DNA of 42,170 nucleotides from Okeania sp. SIO2C9 (GTDB lineage: Bacteria; Cyanobacteriota; Cyanobacteriia; Cyanobacteriales; Microcoleaceae). Below, piece after piece: positions 1 to 9,646 of the stretch (its first letter is position 1; every line of letters starts with the position of its first letter). The notes beneath the pieces are model-generated. The model worked only from the letters and a program-made list of their open reading frames with translations. It made no database searches and was not told where the DNA came from. The stretch spans positions 1 through 42,170 of the forward strand of contig NZ_JAAHGO010000077.1 in the NCBI RefSeq assembly GCF_010672455.1, read 5' to 3'. The translations under genes and the position numbers were made by a program.

Positions 1-303
1 ACCGTTGATAATAGAAGCATTTCCTCCTGTAACTCGTCCTAAAATGTTGCGAGTATCTGGAGTTGTCAGGAAATTAGCGGTTTGGCCAGAATTAACGTTG
101 AATTGGTCAAAACTGTGGAAGAGGTTGACCCCATTGCGAGCGCCTCCTTCGATGTTAAATTGGTTACCATTTTGGTTAACGGTTGTCCCTGTACCGTCAT
201 TTGCCGGAGTTATAGGTTGGGAGAAGGCAGGTGTTATGGTAAATGAGCCTAAAATTAAACTTAGAGGTAGGATGCTGTAAGATTCTAATTTATTTGTTTT
301 CAT
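1..303 (-). CDS. Two-partner-secretion exoprotein, N-terminal fragment (filamentous haemagglutinin-type)
   Basis: The minus strand is open from ATG at 303 to the left edge, so only about 101 residues are visible. A Sec signal peptide (KTNKLES, then a hydrophobic run ending near TPAFSQ) is followed by a typical TPS domain start: GTGTTVNQNGNQFNIEGG, then NGVNLFHSFDQFNV, FLTTPD, NILGRVTGG and ASIING. In this family the N-terminal beta-helix is recognised by a TpsB/ShlB-type outer-membrane porin that secretes the long exoprotein; cyanobacterial members are often very long and may carry CHAT or adhesion domains. No TpsB gene is in the window. The plus-strand reading over this stretch is a shadow. 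Family assignment is firm; the substrate or adhesive role cannot be told from this part. Confidence 0.85.
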   Translation of the reverse strand, partial: MKTNKLESYSILPLSLILGSFTITPAFSQPITPANDGTGTTVNQNGNQFNIEGGARNGVNLFHSFDQFNVNSGQTANFLTTPDTRNILGRVTGGNASIING

Positions 304-706
304 GAGAGCTGAATTTATAAAGTAAATCTTAAGTTAGCTATTCATTTCACCATCAGGTGAATCAGAGACCCATTAATTTGGTATCAATTAATTAATAAAC
401 ATACTAATAATAATTATAGCAATCAGGAATCAGTTGTGAGAATTCAAGTGTTCCTTAAAAGTATAGAATATAGCAATTATTACATTCATATGATACGTTT
501 TTTTCTTCTTCTCTGTTGCCTGTTGCCTTCCGGAGCTGTTGCCTAAAAGTTTCCAATATCTCACAACTCAAATCATATTGCTATATATCATCTCTGTTTA
601 ATTATCAAAAAAAACTTTATCCCCAATAATAAATTTATAATTATTTATAAGTATTTAAGCAGACATGATATTAATTTCAAGAATGTGAATATTTTGTCAA
701 AATTAA
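304..706. other. Intergenic, AT-rich, no gene seen
   Basis: About 400 bases between two genes that both lie on the minus strand. It should hold the promoter of the exoprotein at its left side. A C/T-rich stretch at about 499-545 contains two copies of a tgttgcct motif that recurs in other spacers. No convincing ORF, RNA gene or terminator was seen. Confidence 0.4.
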
Positions 707-1513
707 TTATTTTGCAAATAAATTGTTAGCTTGTGCTTGAACTTTATCTTCAAATTCAGGTTGAGTAATGACACCATTTTTCAAGTCTTCAAAAAGAGTT
801 GATAAAATCTTGTCTTGCTCCTGTAATTTGAGTTGAAATTTAGCTTCAAGATCGGCTTCAGTAATTGTACCTTCTTTCACATCTTGACTCATATCTTTCA
901 GAAAAGACCTTTGTTTTTTCTTCAGGGAACGAAATACCCAAGGTGGAATAAATTCTGATTGAGATTCTTGCCATATTCCACGTTTATTTATCTGAGCATC
1001 CGCTTCTGCTAATAACAACATTATTGCAGTATCTCTTGGACATTCGCTAATATAATCATAATAAATTCGACTCAAGCCTTCCTGCACTAAAATGTATTGT
1101 ACAAAAGTACCATCTAATAAATAAACTTCACCAAAACAACGTGGCGATCGCCCTGGTCGTTTTTCTTCTCCAGTAACTTTAACTTTGACTTTATTGCCAC
1201 TTTTTTCAACTAATTCTTGGAGTCGTTCTTTGCCTTTTTCTCCCCATTCAAATTGACTACGATATATTTGATTTTCATTTTTACTATTCATTTTTTCCAC
1301 CTGTGAATCTCCCCAACCTTTACGAGTTTCCGGAGTATCAATATAAACAAAACGCACAGTCATTTCCTGGTTATCTTCATCAGAAATAACATCAAAAGTA
1401 TCGGCATCTGATACTTTTGTGACAGTGTAAGTTTTGAGGTTCTCAAAATATGACGGACTAGGTAGTTTTACTTCACCCAGGTGAGTTAAAATATTGTTGA
1501 TTATTTCTTTCAT
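707..1513 (-). CDS. Thermonuclease (SNase-like) family protein with SHOCT-like tail
   Basis: 268 residues. The SNase/TNase OB-fold domain covers about residues 25-185: DADTFDV, then VRFVYIDTPE (matching the Arg35/Asp40/Glu43 active-site segment of staphylococcal nuclease), and GRSPRCFGEVYL, which holds the second catalytic Arg. After a basic linker the C-terminus (about 205-265) has two short repeats of the form EGTITEADLEAKFQ and NGVITQPEFEDKVQ, which resemble SHOCT-type oligomerisation motifs. No signal peptide is evident, unlike many secreted SNases, so a cytoplasmic enzyme or one exported another way is possible. Expected activity is Ca-dependent phosphodiester cleavage of DNA or RNA. It is a single gene flanked by repeat-rich spacers. 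Confidence 0.85.
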   Translation of the reverse strand: MKEIINNILTHLGEVKLPSPSYFENLKTYTVTKVSDADTFDVISDEDNQEMTVRFVYIDTPETRKGWGDSQVEKMNSKNENQIYRSQFEWGEKGKERLQELVEKSGNKVKVKVTGEEKRPGRSPRCFGEVYLLDGTFVQYILVQEGLSRIYYDYISECPRDTAIMLLLAEADAQINKRGIWQESQSEFIPPWVFRSLKKKQRSFLKDMSQDVKEGTITEADLEAKFQLKLQEQDKILSTLFEDLKNGVITQPEFEDKVQAQANNLFAK

Positions 1514-2140
1514 CTATAATTATAAATTGCTAACTGTCTACTAATAATACCATTTCTCAAAAACTTTTCTACATTTTGTTGAGCAGGGGAGTGGGTAGGG
1601 ACGTTGCATGCAACGTCCGTACAGGGAGAAGTCATTTCAGTTATCAGTTATCAGTTATCAGTTATCAGTGAACCTCCGACTGAAGTCGGAGGCTTGAAAT
1701 ACTGAACTAAATATTTTTTTCATCCCCTTAAAAGGGGAGGCACATACCCTCATTTTTTGGTAAAAAGTAAGAATAATTAACATTAGAAGTAAGAAAGAAG
1801 AAAGAGGGAAGAAGAAAGAAGGGATAAATATTTAAAAAAATGGAAAAACGATATGAATAACTATCTAAAATGAACTAGAATAGCTATTTTTAAGAATATT
1901 CGATCAAGGTCTACCTTTTTGTAGCATTCTTTTTTCACGCTTGGTATAAGACTGGAACATTTTATTTAGCTGAAACTCTTTCAAGGCAAGAAACCTTTGT
2001 CCCAATCTTAACTAGAATGACTATAACTCTTAACTACTGCCTACAGCAAAGCTGCCTACTCTCTACCCTAACAAAAGACTTTATGAGCGCAAACCCTAAT
2101 TATTAATTATTAATTATTAATTATTAATTATTGAAGAGTC
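1514..2140. repeat. Repeat-rich intergenic spacer
   Basis: No gene seen. It holds a fragment of an element shared with 25360 and 31917 (ccatttctcaaaaacttttctacatttt), a GACGTTGCATGCAACGTC palindrome near 1600, the 133-bp element listed separately, a purine-rich run near 1790-1830, a fragment of the 'cattcttttttcac...ttggtat' element end near 1923-1950, and a (ttaatta)n heptamer run at about 2099-2131. Confidence 0.7.
1631..1763 (+). repeat. 133-bp hairpin element, perfect inverted copy at 33176-33308
   Basis: Starts with four TTATCAG heptamers, then the perfect hairpin CCTCCGACTGAAGTCGGAGG, then a second short palindrome CCCCTTAAAAGGGG. By eye all 133 bases match the reverse complement of 33176-33308. 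CCTCCGAC...GTCGGAGG hairpins are typical of ends mobilised by IS200/IS605 Y1 transposases, so a non-autonomous palindrome-associated element is a reasonable reading. Confidence 0.8.
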
Positions 2141-3517
2141 CTAATATAATTTGACCACAGGTAAACCTGTTTTGGGAATACTGGTCAGAAAACTCTGTCT
2201 GATGGAGTCTAATTTATAAGAGCAAATTAAACTCAATATACTCAGTAATACTGGTAACAAAATAATTTTTACTGACAGATTAATTGCGATTAAAAATAAA
2301 GCTAAAATTGCTAAAACTGCTGTAAAATTTTGACAAAAATCTTTGATTTTGTCTATCAAAATTAGAGATTGCCGACAACTAGGGCAATACTTTGTATGTC
2401 TGTGCCAGCGATCGTATAATTGTTCATCATTTAATTCTAGAAAAGGTGTTTCTGTGATTCCTTGCCATTCAGGTTTTCCCCCTGCAAATTCATCTAACCA
2501 TTTGCGAAAAGTAACTATACCAACATCAGCTAATGAAGGCATGAAATAGGATTTTTGCCAAGTTTTATTCTCTGTTGATTCGTTAATAGTTTGGGAGTGC
2601 ATTATTGATAAATCTTGGTTACTTAACTTATAGCTAGATGAATGTTTTAATCCTGTTTGCAAATACTTTGGTAGGAGTTCAAACCACAAGTTACGTTTTT
2701 GGGGAGCAGCATCAAAAACAAACCTACCAATCTGTTTACAATAACCTGGTTTTGTTGGTACAAAATATAACAGAAACAAAGCAGATTTACCATTAGAAAA
2801 TTCATATATTGTTGTATTATGACAGGGCGGAATGAATTTACGCGTAGCATCCATATCTTTGTTAAAAACATTATAACCAGAATGTTTTAAGGTAAAACCA
2901 TCTTCAGCAGAAATTTCTCCGAATACTTTAAAACTTTGGATAGGAATAGCTCTTTCTGGAGAAAAACCTGCAATTCCTTCATGCAAAAATTGGGCGTGAG
3001 AAGGGTCAAAACTACTTTCAACAGAGACAGTATAACCAACAGGAACTTCTGACATAAACCAATCTATTGAAGAGCTATCAACTTTATCTTCTGGCATCAC
3101 AGCAGGTTGTTTTAAAGTAGAATCTTCAACAGCAGTAGAACTATTATCTGGCCATACCCAAAGTAATCCCTGTAACACTTGAGTAGGATATGTTTGTACT
3201 TGCGATCGCTCACTATTACAAGCTGTTTCTAGAGCTTTTTCTTCACTCAACATTGGAATATTTGTACATTTACCTGTTCCATCAAAACACCAACCATGAT
3301 GCCGACACATTAGGTCTCCATTCTTATCAATACTTCCTAAAGATAACTGCGCTAATTTATGGGGGCAAGTATCATCCATTGCTATCCATTTTTCTTGTTT
3401 ATCCTGCCAAATTACTAACCTTTTACCAAGTAAAGTTATTGGAGTTGGATGAGAGGAGTCTAGATAATCTATGGGAGTTACTGGATACCATTGTTTAGTC
3501 CAAGAAAATTTAGTCAT
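2141..3517 (-). CDS. Rieske [2Fe-2S] oxygenase, pheophorbide a oxygenase (PaO/TIC55) family
   Basis: 458 residues from the ATG at 3517; a start nine codons earlier (3544) is possible, but the family-like N-terminus (MTKFSWTKQWYPV) favours 3517. The Rieske cluster is clear: C51-P-H53 and C71-R-H-H74-GW. The mononuclear iron region has DPSHAQFLHEG (about residues 170-180), followed by a PaO-type C-terminal domain. Near the C-terminus is a CPSC pair and two hydrophobic segments (about 395-445), as in membrane-anchored PaO, PTC52 and TIC55 proteins. Relatives oxidise chlorophyll derivatives at membranes; the substrate here is unknown. No partner reductase is adjacent. Confidence 0.88.
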   Translation of the reverse strand: MTKFSWTKQWYPVTPIDYLDSSHPTPITLLGKRLVIWQDKQEKWIAMDDTCPHKLAQLSLGSIDKNGDLMCRHHGWCFDGTGKCTNIPMLSEEKALETACNSERSQVQTYPTQVLQGLLWVWPDNSSTAVEDSTLKQPAVMPEDKVDSSSIDWFMSEVPVGYTVSVESSFDPSHAQFLHEGIAGFSPERAIPIQSFKVFGEISAEDGFTLKHSGYNVFNKDMDATRKFIPPCHNTTIYEFSNGKSALFLLYFVPTKPGYCKQIGRFVFDAAPQKRNLWFELLPKYLQTGLKHSSSYKLSNQDLSIMHSQTINESTENKTWQKSYFMPSLADVGIVTFRKWLDEFAGGKPEWQGITETPFLELNDEQLYDRWHRHTKYCPSCRQSLILIDKIKDFCQNFTAVLAILALFLIAINLSVKIILLPVLLSILSLICSYKLDSIRQSFLTSIPKTGLPVVKLY

Positions 3518-3549
3518 AATGAAATTAATTAATGTATTATACAAGGCGT

Positions 3550-3733
3550 GATAAATCTTTGCTACAAATATTTAGGTTACTGCTTAGGAGTCAGGAGACA
3601 GGAGTCAGGAGTCAGAATGAATAGGATACCATTTCTTATATAGTAATTTATCTTTTTCGTCCAATAAATATTTCCTACAAATTATTTTAATACTGCTTAT
3701 TATTTGTAACATTCTTTTTTCACACTTGGTATT
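3550..3733 (+). repeat. MITE-like family B, copy 1
   Basis: About 185 bp, running from gataaatctttgctacaaat to cattcttttttcacacttgg and tatt. The same order of blocks (gctacaaata, AGGAGTCAGGAGTCAG, tctttttcgtccaa, gtaacattcttttttca) recurs at 34184-34393 and, inverted, at 31728-31912. The ends are imperfect inverted repeats around AATACCAA-TTTGATA. Confidence 0.65.
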
Positions 3734-3753
3734 AACTAGCTATTAGCTTTTGG

Positions 3754-4607
3754 ATAATTGATAATTGATAATTAATCCACTTTCAAATAATTATCCATTG
3801 TTCATTATCCATTATCAATTAATAAAGCTGTAAGATGTAATCAGATTTTACCACTTAATGACAGTCAAAATCTTACTTTTAACTTTTGAATTTTGAATTT
3901 TGACTTGATAAAATGACAGTCAAAATATTACTTTTAACTTTTGAATTTTGACTTGATAAAATGACAGTCAAAATCTTACTTTTAACTTTTGAATTTTGAA
4001 TTTTGACTTGATAAAATGACAGTCAAAATATTACTTTTAGCTTTTAATTTTTGAATTTTGACTTGATAAAATGACAGTCAAAATATTACTTTTAGCTTTT
4101 AACTTTTGACTTGATATATAATTTTCATGCTTATAGGGTAAGGAATAGTTTGTTCACCAATGGATAATTAATAATTAATCCATTTTCAAATAATTATCCA
4201 TTGTTCATTATCCATGATCAATTAATAAAACTGTAATCATATTTTACCACTTAATGACAGTCAAAATCTTACTTTTAACTTTTGAATTTTGAATTTTGAC
4301 TTGATAAAATGACAGTCAAAATCTTACTTTTAACTTTTAACTTTTGAATTTTGACTTGATATATGATTTTCATGCTTATAGGGAAGGAATAGTTTGTTCA
4401 CCAATGGATAATTAATAATTAATCCATTTTCAAATAATTATCCATTGTTCATTATCTATGATAAATTAATAAAACTGTAATCAGATTTTACCACTTAATG
4501 ACAGTCAAAACCTTACTTTTAACTTTTGACTTTTGAATTTTGACTTGATAAAATGACAGTCAAAATATTACTTTTGGCTTTTGACTTTTGAATTTTGACT
4601 TGATAAA
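3754..4607 (+). repeat. Tandem leader array upstream of the RND pump
   Basis: Nine copies of a 48-55 bp unit containing ATGACAGTCAAAA start at 3858, 3913, 3961, 4016, 4071, 4254, 4309, 4498 and 4553. They sit within three higher-order blocks of about 245-350 bp that share the 'caatggataattaataatta...accacttaatgacag' segment (starting near 3754, 4111 and 4356). Most units carry the dyad TTTTGACT-N12-AGTCAAAA. The pump's own start context (gacttgataaaATG) is the last, diverging copy of the unit. All nine copies contain an intact 12-codon reading frame, MTVKILLLTFEF with variation at residues 5, 9 and 11, each ending in TGA; the last stops 16 nt before the pump's ATG. Confidence 0.85.
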
Positions 4608-7600
4608 ATGTTTACCAATTTTTTCATCAAAAAACCAGTATTTGCCTCAGTCTGTTCCCTGCTAATTATCCTGATTGGATTAGTAGGTTACACTCGTCTA
4701 CCAGTACAAGAATTTCCCACTATTGAACCTCCAGTGGTTAGCATACAAACTAGCTACCCAGGAGCTAACCCAGAAGTAGTAGAAACAGAAGTAACAGAAA
4801 TTCTCGAAGCAGAAATTAACGGTGTCGAAGGAGTCAAAAATCTGACTTCCAGCACCAGGGAAGGTTCAAGTTCCATAAATGTTGAATTTGAACTAGACCG
4901 CGACCTAGAAGCAGCAGCTCAAGACGTTCGTAGTCGAGTTTCCCGCGCTATGAGAAGACTTCCCGATGAAGTTGATGCGCCAGTAGTTTCTAAACGCAGT
5001 AGCGATGATGAACGCATTATATGGCTTGCTTTAACTGGGGAAAAATACACCTCCTTAGAGTTAAGCAACTACGCTGATAAATTCATCAAAAATGTCTTAG
5101 AAACTGTCAACGGAGTAGGTAGTATTTTTATCGGTGGCGAACGTCGCTACGCTATGCGACTATGGTTAGACCCCCAAAAAATGGCTGCCCGAAATATTAC
5201 AGCATTAGATGTAGAAGAAGCACTCAGACAACAAAACGTCGAAATTCCCAGTGGGAGAATAGAAGGGAAATCGACCGAATACCCAATTCGGACTTTTGGT
5301 CGTCTGCAAACTACAGAAGAATATCAAAATCTAATCATTAGACGAAATGATGATAATTCTCTCACCAGACTAAGAGACATTGGTAGAGCAGAAATTGGAG
5401 CAGAGAACGATCGCACCCTTGCCCGTTATAATGGTAAACCAGCAGTAGGTCTTGGTATCAGTAAACTATCCGGGGCAAATATCATAGAAGTTGCCAACGG
5501 TGTTAAAACCAGGATGAAAGAATTATCCAAAGACTTCCCAGAAGGAATGGAATATTACATCAGCGTTGACTACTCAACATTTGTCGAAGTAGCTATCAAA
5601 GAAGTTTGGAAAAGCTTATTTTTAGCAATTTGTTTAGTTGTCTTAGTTATCTATGCGTTTCTGAGAGATTGGCGAGCAACTCTCATTCCCACCATCACCA
5701 TTCCCGTTTCTCTCATTGGTGCCTTTGGGGTAATGTTTTTCATGGGATTTTCCATCAACACCCTCACCCTATTTGCCCTCACATTATCAACAGGTTTAGT
5801 AGTAGATGACACCATTGTTGTCTTAGAAAATATAGTTCGATATATTCAAGAAGAAGGCAAAACTCCCATGCAAGCAGCCATGTTAGGAGTGAGCGAAGTA
5901 GTATTTGCTGTCATTGCCACCACCGTTGTATTAATTGCCGTATTCTTACCAGTCGGATTTTCTGGAGGTTCTTCGGGGCAAATATTTAATGAATTTGCTC
6001 TAACTATTGCAGTCTCAGTAGTACTATCCACCTTCGTCGCTTTGACTTTAGCACCACCATTATCAGGGCGAATATTAAAAAGACATGAACCAAAAGAACA
6101 TAAAAATTTCCTTTCCCGCGTGGTTGCTATTCCCCTAGATTTATTTGATTATGCTCTAAGTCGCATCTCAGCAATGTACGATCGCTCATTACGTCTGTTG
6201 ATGAGAATGAAACCATTAGTAATTTTAGGATTTGTCCTATCTTTCTGGTTAATCTTTTGGCTATATCAACAACTGCCCCAAGGATTTTTGCCCACAGAAG
6301 ACCGGGGACGGGTATTTGTATCTGTTTCCGCACCAGAAGGTGTAAGTGTTCAATATACCGATAACGTAATGCGTCAAGTAGAAGATAAACTCTCTCAAGT
6401 ACCTGAAATGAGAGGTTATTTCAGTATTGTTGGATTTGGTCGATCTGCCCAAGCTAACCGAGCTTTTGCTTTCACCAACCTCAAACCATGGTCAGAACGT
6501 AAGAAACCAGAGGAAGCACAACAAGAAATTGTTAAACGGTTATTTGGAGCTTTTGCTCCTATTACTGATGGACGAGTTTTTCCCATTAACCCCGGTTCTT
6601 TGCCTGGTAGAGGTCGCAGTCAACCAGTAGAGTTTGTGTTGCAGGGAAATGATTTAGAAGAATTAGCGCGGGTATCTGAAGAATTTACCAGTGAAGCGCA
6701 ACAGTTACCCCAATTGAATAATATTGATACAGATTTGAAGATTAATAAACCGGAGATATCGGTAGAAATTGACCGCGCTCAGGCGTCTAATTTAGGTGTG
6801 TCAGTGGAGGATATTGCAAGAACATTGCAAATAATGATGGGAGGGGAGGATATTACTAACTTTACCCAAGGAAATCAACGTTATGATGTAATTGTGCGAG
6901 CAGAGGAACAGTTTCGTAATAGTTTACAAAATATTGATGATTTATATGTGCGGACTGAGTCAGGAGTAATGATACCTTTGAGTAATGTGGTGAAGGTAAA
7001 TACGACAACCACTCCTCCTCAGATTAATCATTTTAATAGATTTCGTTCGGCAACTATTCAAGGAAGTCCTGCTCCAGGGGTGAGTCTGGGTGAGGCGTTA
7101 CAAGCGTTGGACGATTTGGCAGACCGGATTTTACCTGCTGATATGCGAACTGATTTAAAAGGTGATTCAGCGCAGTTTCGAGATGCTGGTGAAGCGACGG
7201 TGTTTATTTTTGGCTTGGCAATGATCTTTATTTTCTTGACTTTGGCAGCTCAATTTGAGAGTTATATTGACCCGGTGGTGATTTTGTTGGCAGTACCGTT
7301 ATCTTTGTTGGGTGCTTTTGGAGCGTTGTGGTTAGCACAGTTGGAAGTGAATGTTTATAGTCGAATTGGGTTGATTATGTTGATTGGTTTGGCAACGAAA
7401 AACTCTATTTTGATTGTGGAGTTTGCTAACCAGTTGTTGGCAGATGGTATGTCTATTACTAAAGCTGCGGTTGAAGCATCTCGTTTACGTTTTCGTCCAA
7501 TTTTAATGACGGCGTTTTCTACTATTTTCGGGGTAATGCCATTAGCTTTTGCTTCTGGTGCAGGTGCTGCTAGTCGGGTTTCAATTGGGATGTCGGTTAT

Positions 7601-7832
7601 GGGCGGTATGTTGGTTTCTACAATTTTGAGTTTGTATGTAGTGCCGATATTTTATGTGATGGCGAAAGGTTTGCAGTCACGTTTATTTCATAAATCTGCT
7701 GAAGAGTTGGCAGGGGGTTATGAGATAAATGGTTTTTCTAATGGTAATGGTAATGGTAATGGTAATGGTAATGGTAATGGTAATGGTAAGGCAAGTTATG
7801 TTAAGGATGGTGTGAAAGAAGTGAAGAAATAA
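4608..7832 (+). CDS. RND efflux pump inner-membrane permease (AcrB/HAE1-like)
   Basis: 1074 residues, normal for the family. It starts with the classic TM1 segment (FFIKKPVFASVCSLLIIL) and FPTIEPPVV. The proton-relay aspartates are D400 and D401 (TGLVVDDTIVVLEN) and the relay lysine is K931 (GLATKNSILIVEFANQ). Twelve TM segments and two large periplasmic loops are implied by the two-fold repeat. It would export hydrophobic or amphiphilic compounds by proton antiport, as a trimer with a periplasmic adaptor and a TolC-like channel. No HlyD/MFP adaptor gene lies beside it, although that is the usual neighbour, so its partners must be encoded elsewhere. The C-terminal tail contains eight Asn-Gly repeats. 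Expression may be affected by the leader array just upstream. Confidence 0.93.
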   Translation: MFTNFFIKKPVFASVCSLLIILIGLVGYTRLPVQEFPTIEPPVVSIQTSYPGANPEVVETEVTEILEAEINGVEGVKNLTSSTREGSSSINVEFELDRDLEAAAQDVRSRVSRAMRRLPDEVDAPVVSKRSSDDERIIWLALTGEKYTSLELSNYADKFIKNVLETVNGVGSIFIGGERRYAMRLWLDPQKMAARNITALDVEEALRQQNVEIPSGRIEGKSTEYPIRTFGRLQTTEEYQNLIIRRNDDNSLTRLRDIGRAEIGAENDRTLARYNGKPAVGLGISKLSGANIIEVANGVKTRMKELSKDFPEGMEYYISVDYSTFVEVAIKEVWKSLFLAICLVVLVIYAFLRDWRATLIPTITIPVSLIGAFGVMFFMGFSINTLTLFALTLSTGLVVDDTIVVLENIVRYIQEEGKTPMQAAMLGVSEVVFAVIATTVVLIAVFLPVGFSGGSSGQIFNEFALTIAVSVVLSTFVALTLAPPLSGRILKRHEPKEHKNFLSRVVAIPLDLFDYALSRISAMYDRSLRLLMRMKPLVILGFVLSFWLIFWLYQQLPQGFLPTEDRGRVFVSVSAPEGVSVQYTDNVMRQVEDKLSQVPEMRGYFSIVGFGRSAQANRAFAFTNLKPWSERKKPEEAQQEIVKRLFGAFAPITDGRVFPINPGSLPGRGRSQPVEFVLQGNDLEELARVSEEFTSEAQQLPQLNNIDTDLKINKPEISVEIDRAQASNLGVSVEDIARTLQIMMGGEDITNFTQGNQRYDVIVRAEEQFRNSLQNIDDLYVRTESGVMIPLSNVVKVNTTTTPPQINHFNRFRSATIQGSPAPGVSLGEALQALDDLADRILPADMRTDLKGDSAQFRDAGEATVFIFGLAMIFIFLTLAAQFESYIDPVVILLAVPLSLLGAFGALWLAQLEVNVYSRIGLIMLIGLATKNSILIVEFANQLLADGMSITKAAVEASRLRFRPILMTAFSTIFGVMPLAFASGAGAASRVSIGMSVMGGMLVSTILSLYVVPIFYVMAKGLQSRLFHKSAEELAGGYEINGFSNGNGNGNGNGNGNGNGKASYVKDGVKEVKK
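7740..7787 (+). repeat. (AATGGT)8 in-frame hexanucleotide microsatellite
   Basis: Eight exact AATGGT units inside the last 30 codons of the RND gene encode (Asn-Gly)8 in the cytoplasmic tail. Because the unit is 6 bp, copy-number changes would keep the frame. Confidence 0.95.
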
Positions 7833-7866
7833 TAGTTGAAATTGGAAGCGATCGCTCTTATATCAT

Positions 7867-7957
7867 CAGGACTTACGCAAAGGCACTATTTATAGAGTTC
7901 AATAACTATTTTCCAATAGTTTTGAGCGCTATATATAGCGTATTTGTATAAGTCCTA
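7867..7957. repeat. MITE-like family C, copy 1
   Basis: About 91 bp with imperfect terminal inverted repeats, CAGGACTTACGCA on the left and ataAGTCCT on the right, and an internal palindrome gagcgctatatatagcg. It is more diverged than the copies at 12703 and 25971. Confidence 0.55.
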
Positions 7958-8092
7958 ATCATGTCTCATTAAATAACATTAATAAACAATCTTTCCCCAA
8001 TCTCGTAGGGACGTTGCATGCAACGTCTCTAAATTGCGGTTAATTAATGTTACTTGATATTATAGATACCAAAAGGGTTCTATTTAAAAAGC

Positions 8093-8287
8093 GGCGTTGG
8101 TAATTTGAGGTATGATAGTCTGGATAAGAGCGCTATAGAACTCCGTGACCTTTACGCTCCCCGAAAAACTTTCTCCTTCTATTCCTCTTTCTTCTTATTT
8201 CTTCCCTCCTGACTCCTGAGTTCTAACTCCTGAGTTCTGACTCCTAAGTAATTAAGATTAATATCATACACGCGCTTTACCAACGCC
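8093..8287. repeat. MITE-like family D, copy 1
   Basis: The ends are GGCGTTGGTAA and TTACCAACGCC, a perfect 11-bp terminal inverted repeat. Just inside them, TATGATA and TATCATA continue the pairing. The interior is C/T-rich filler with 'gactcctgag' repeats. Confidence 0.65.
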
Positions 8288-8640
8288 TAAAAAGCGTTTC
8301 CGTTCCAGAATGCTCCGCAAACAGATACCATTATCTATGGACAAATCAATACTTTTGACTTTTGAGTTTTGACTTCAGCCCCCTAACCTCTCCCAGGAGG
8401 GGAATGTGGGGAGATGGTGAATTTGGAGGCAAATTTCCACCTTATTTCCCCTATTCTTTTTTTCTAGTGCAGGATGGCGCAAACAACTAACCAGTTATAA
8501 AATCCTAAAACAATTATAAATCAATACTTTTGACTTTTGACTTTTGACTGTCTTGAGTGCGTCTTACATTCTGAGGAAACCTCGCCAATTAGCACTCAAT
8601 GGATGACTTTTGAGTTCCGCGTAGCGGCACTAAGTCCTAA

Positions 8641-8681
<41 letters not shown>

Positions 8682-8687
8682 CCCCTA

Positions 8688-9272
8688 CTACCGAGCGGCA
8701 AACAATCTACTAGCGTGAGGTTCTCCAGGCAAATCTTCAATAATTGCACCTTGCTGTTTCAACTCTCTCTTCATCTGTGCAGATAGTCCAATACCAAGAG
8801 AAAATCGAGTATCCTTCACCTCAACCCCATTTATCTTAGTATTCTTGAGGTCGGCACCACTTAAATTAGCATGACTCAAATTTGTATCAATTAGAATTGC
8901 TTTCTGTAAATTAGCGCGACTCATATCAGCATAACTAAGATTAGCATAACTCAAAATTGCCCCACTCAAGTCAGCAGCACTCAAATCTGCCCCACTCAAA
9001 TCTGCCCCACTCAAATCTGCACGAGTCAGGTTCGCCCCACTCAGATTCGCCCCACTCAGATTCGCACAATACAAATTAGCACCAATCAAAGTAGCATTGT
9101 ACAGATTAGCGCCAATTAAATTTGCTCTAAATAAATTAGCCCGGAATAAGTTAGCACGAAACAAACTCACACCAGCTAAATTCACATTACTAAGCTCGGA
9201 TCGAAATAAATCAATATCCCGAAAATTTCTTTCTCCGGAGGCATAACGTGCTAAAAATTCTTCAATTTTCAT
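8688..9272 (-). CDS. Pentapeptide-repeat protein
   Basis: 194 residues. A short N-terminal helix (MKIEEFLARYASGERNFRDI) is followed, from about residue 30 to 145, by an almost unbroken run of A(D/N)LXX repeats: ANLFR three times, ANLIG, ANLSG, ADLSG and so on. This folds as a right-handed quadrilateral beta-helix. The C-terminal about 45 residues are not repeats. There is no signal peptide or TM segment, so it is probably cytoplasmic. These proteins are very common in filamentous cyanobacteria and most have no known function; DNA mimicry or scaffolding is known for a few. No neighbour suggests a role. Confidence 0.9.
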   Translation of the reverse strand: MKIEEFLARYASGERNFRDIDLFRSELSNVNLAGVSLFRANLFRANLFRANLIGANLYNATLIGANLYCANLSGANLSGANLTRADLSGADLSGADLSAADLSGAILSYANLSYADMSRANLQKAILIDTNLSHANLSGADLKNTKINGVEVKDTRFSLGIGLSAQMKRELKQQGAIIEDLPGEPHASRLFAAR

Positions 9273-9646
9273 AATTTTCTCTTAAAATTTTCTTGATTTT
9301 CTCATCTAAAACTTTAACTTTAGATGCGCTTCTCTTCTTTCGTAAATCTTAAAGACAAAAGACAAGAAACTTATATTTAATTATTTTGGACTGTTTTAAA
9401 AATGTTAGATGATTTCTATAACAATATTTTACAAAAGTTATATTTGCTTGATATATGCCAATAAAAGTTAAAATTTTATCAAAAAAGTCGATGGATACAA
9501 ATATAAAAATTGATATACATTTAAGTTGCACTTTTTATAATTTTAAATCAACCTCTATATAGCAATCCTATATCATCAATAAAAAATCAAAAAATAGATC
9601 AAAAATTTGAAACTATCAGACCTTTTCCCTTCTCCCAATTCCCTTT
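9273..9646. other. AT-rich intergenic, no gene seen
   Basis: Should contain the promoter of the pentapeptide gene at its left edge. A short minus-strand open stretch at 9349-9531 (60 codons, mostly Ile/Phe/Lys from AT-rich DNA) has no recognisable domain and I do not call it. Confidence 0.4.

Noticed and set aside
3858-4607. CRISPR array
   Set aside because: Units are 48-55 bp with almost no unique spacers, the 'spacers' are themselves repeats, and there are no cas genes. It is a tandem duplication.
9349-9531. 60-codon minus-strand gene
   Set aside because: Ile/Phe-rich random-looking product in AT-rich spacer.
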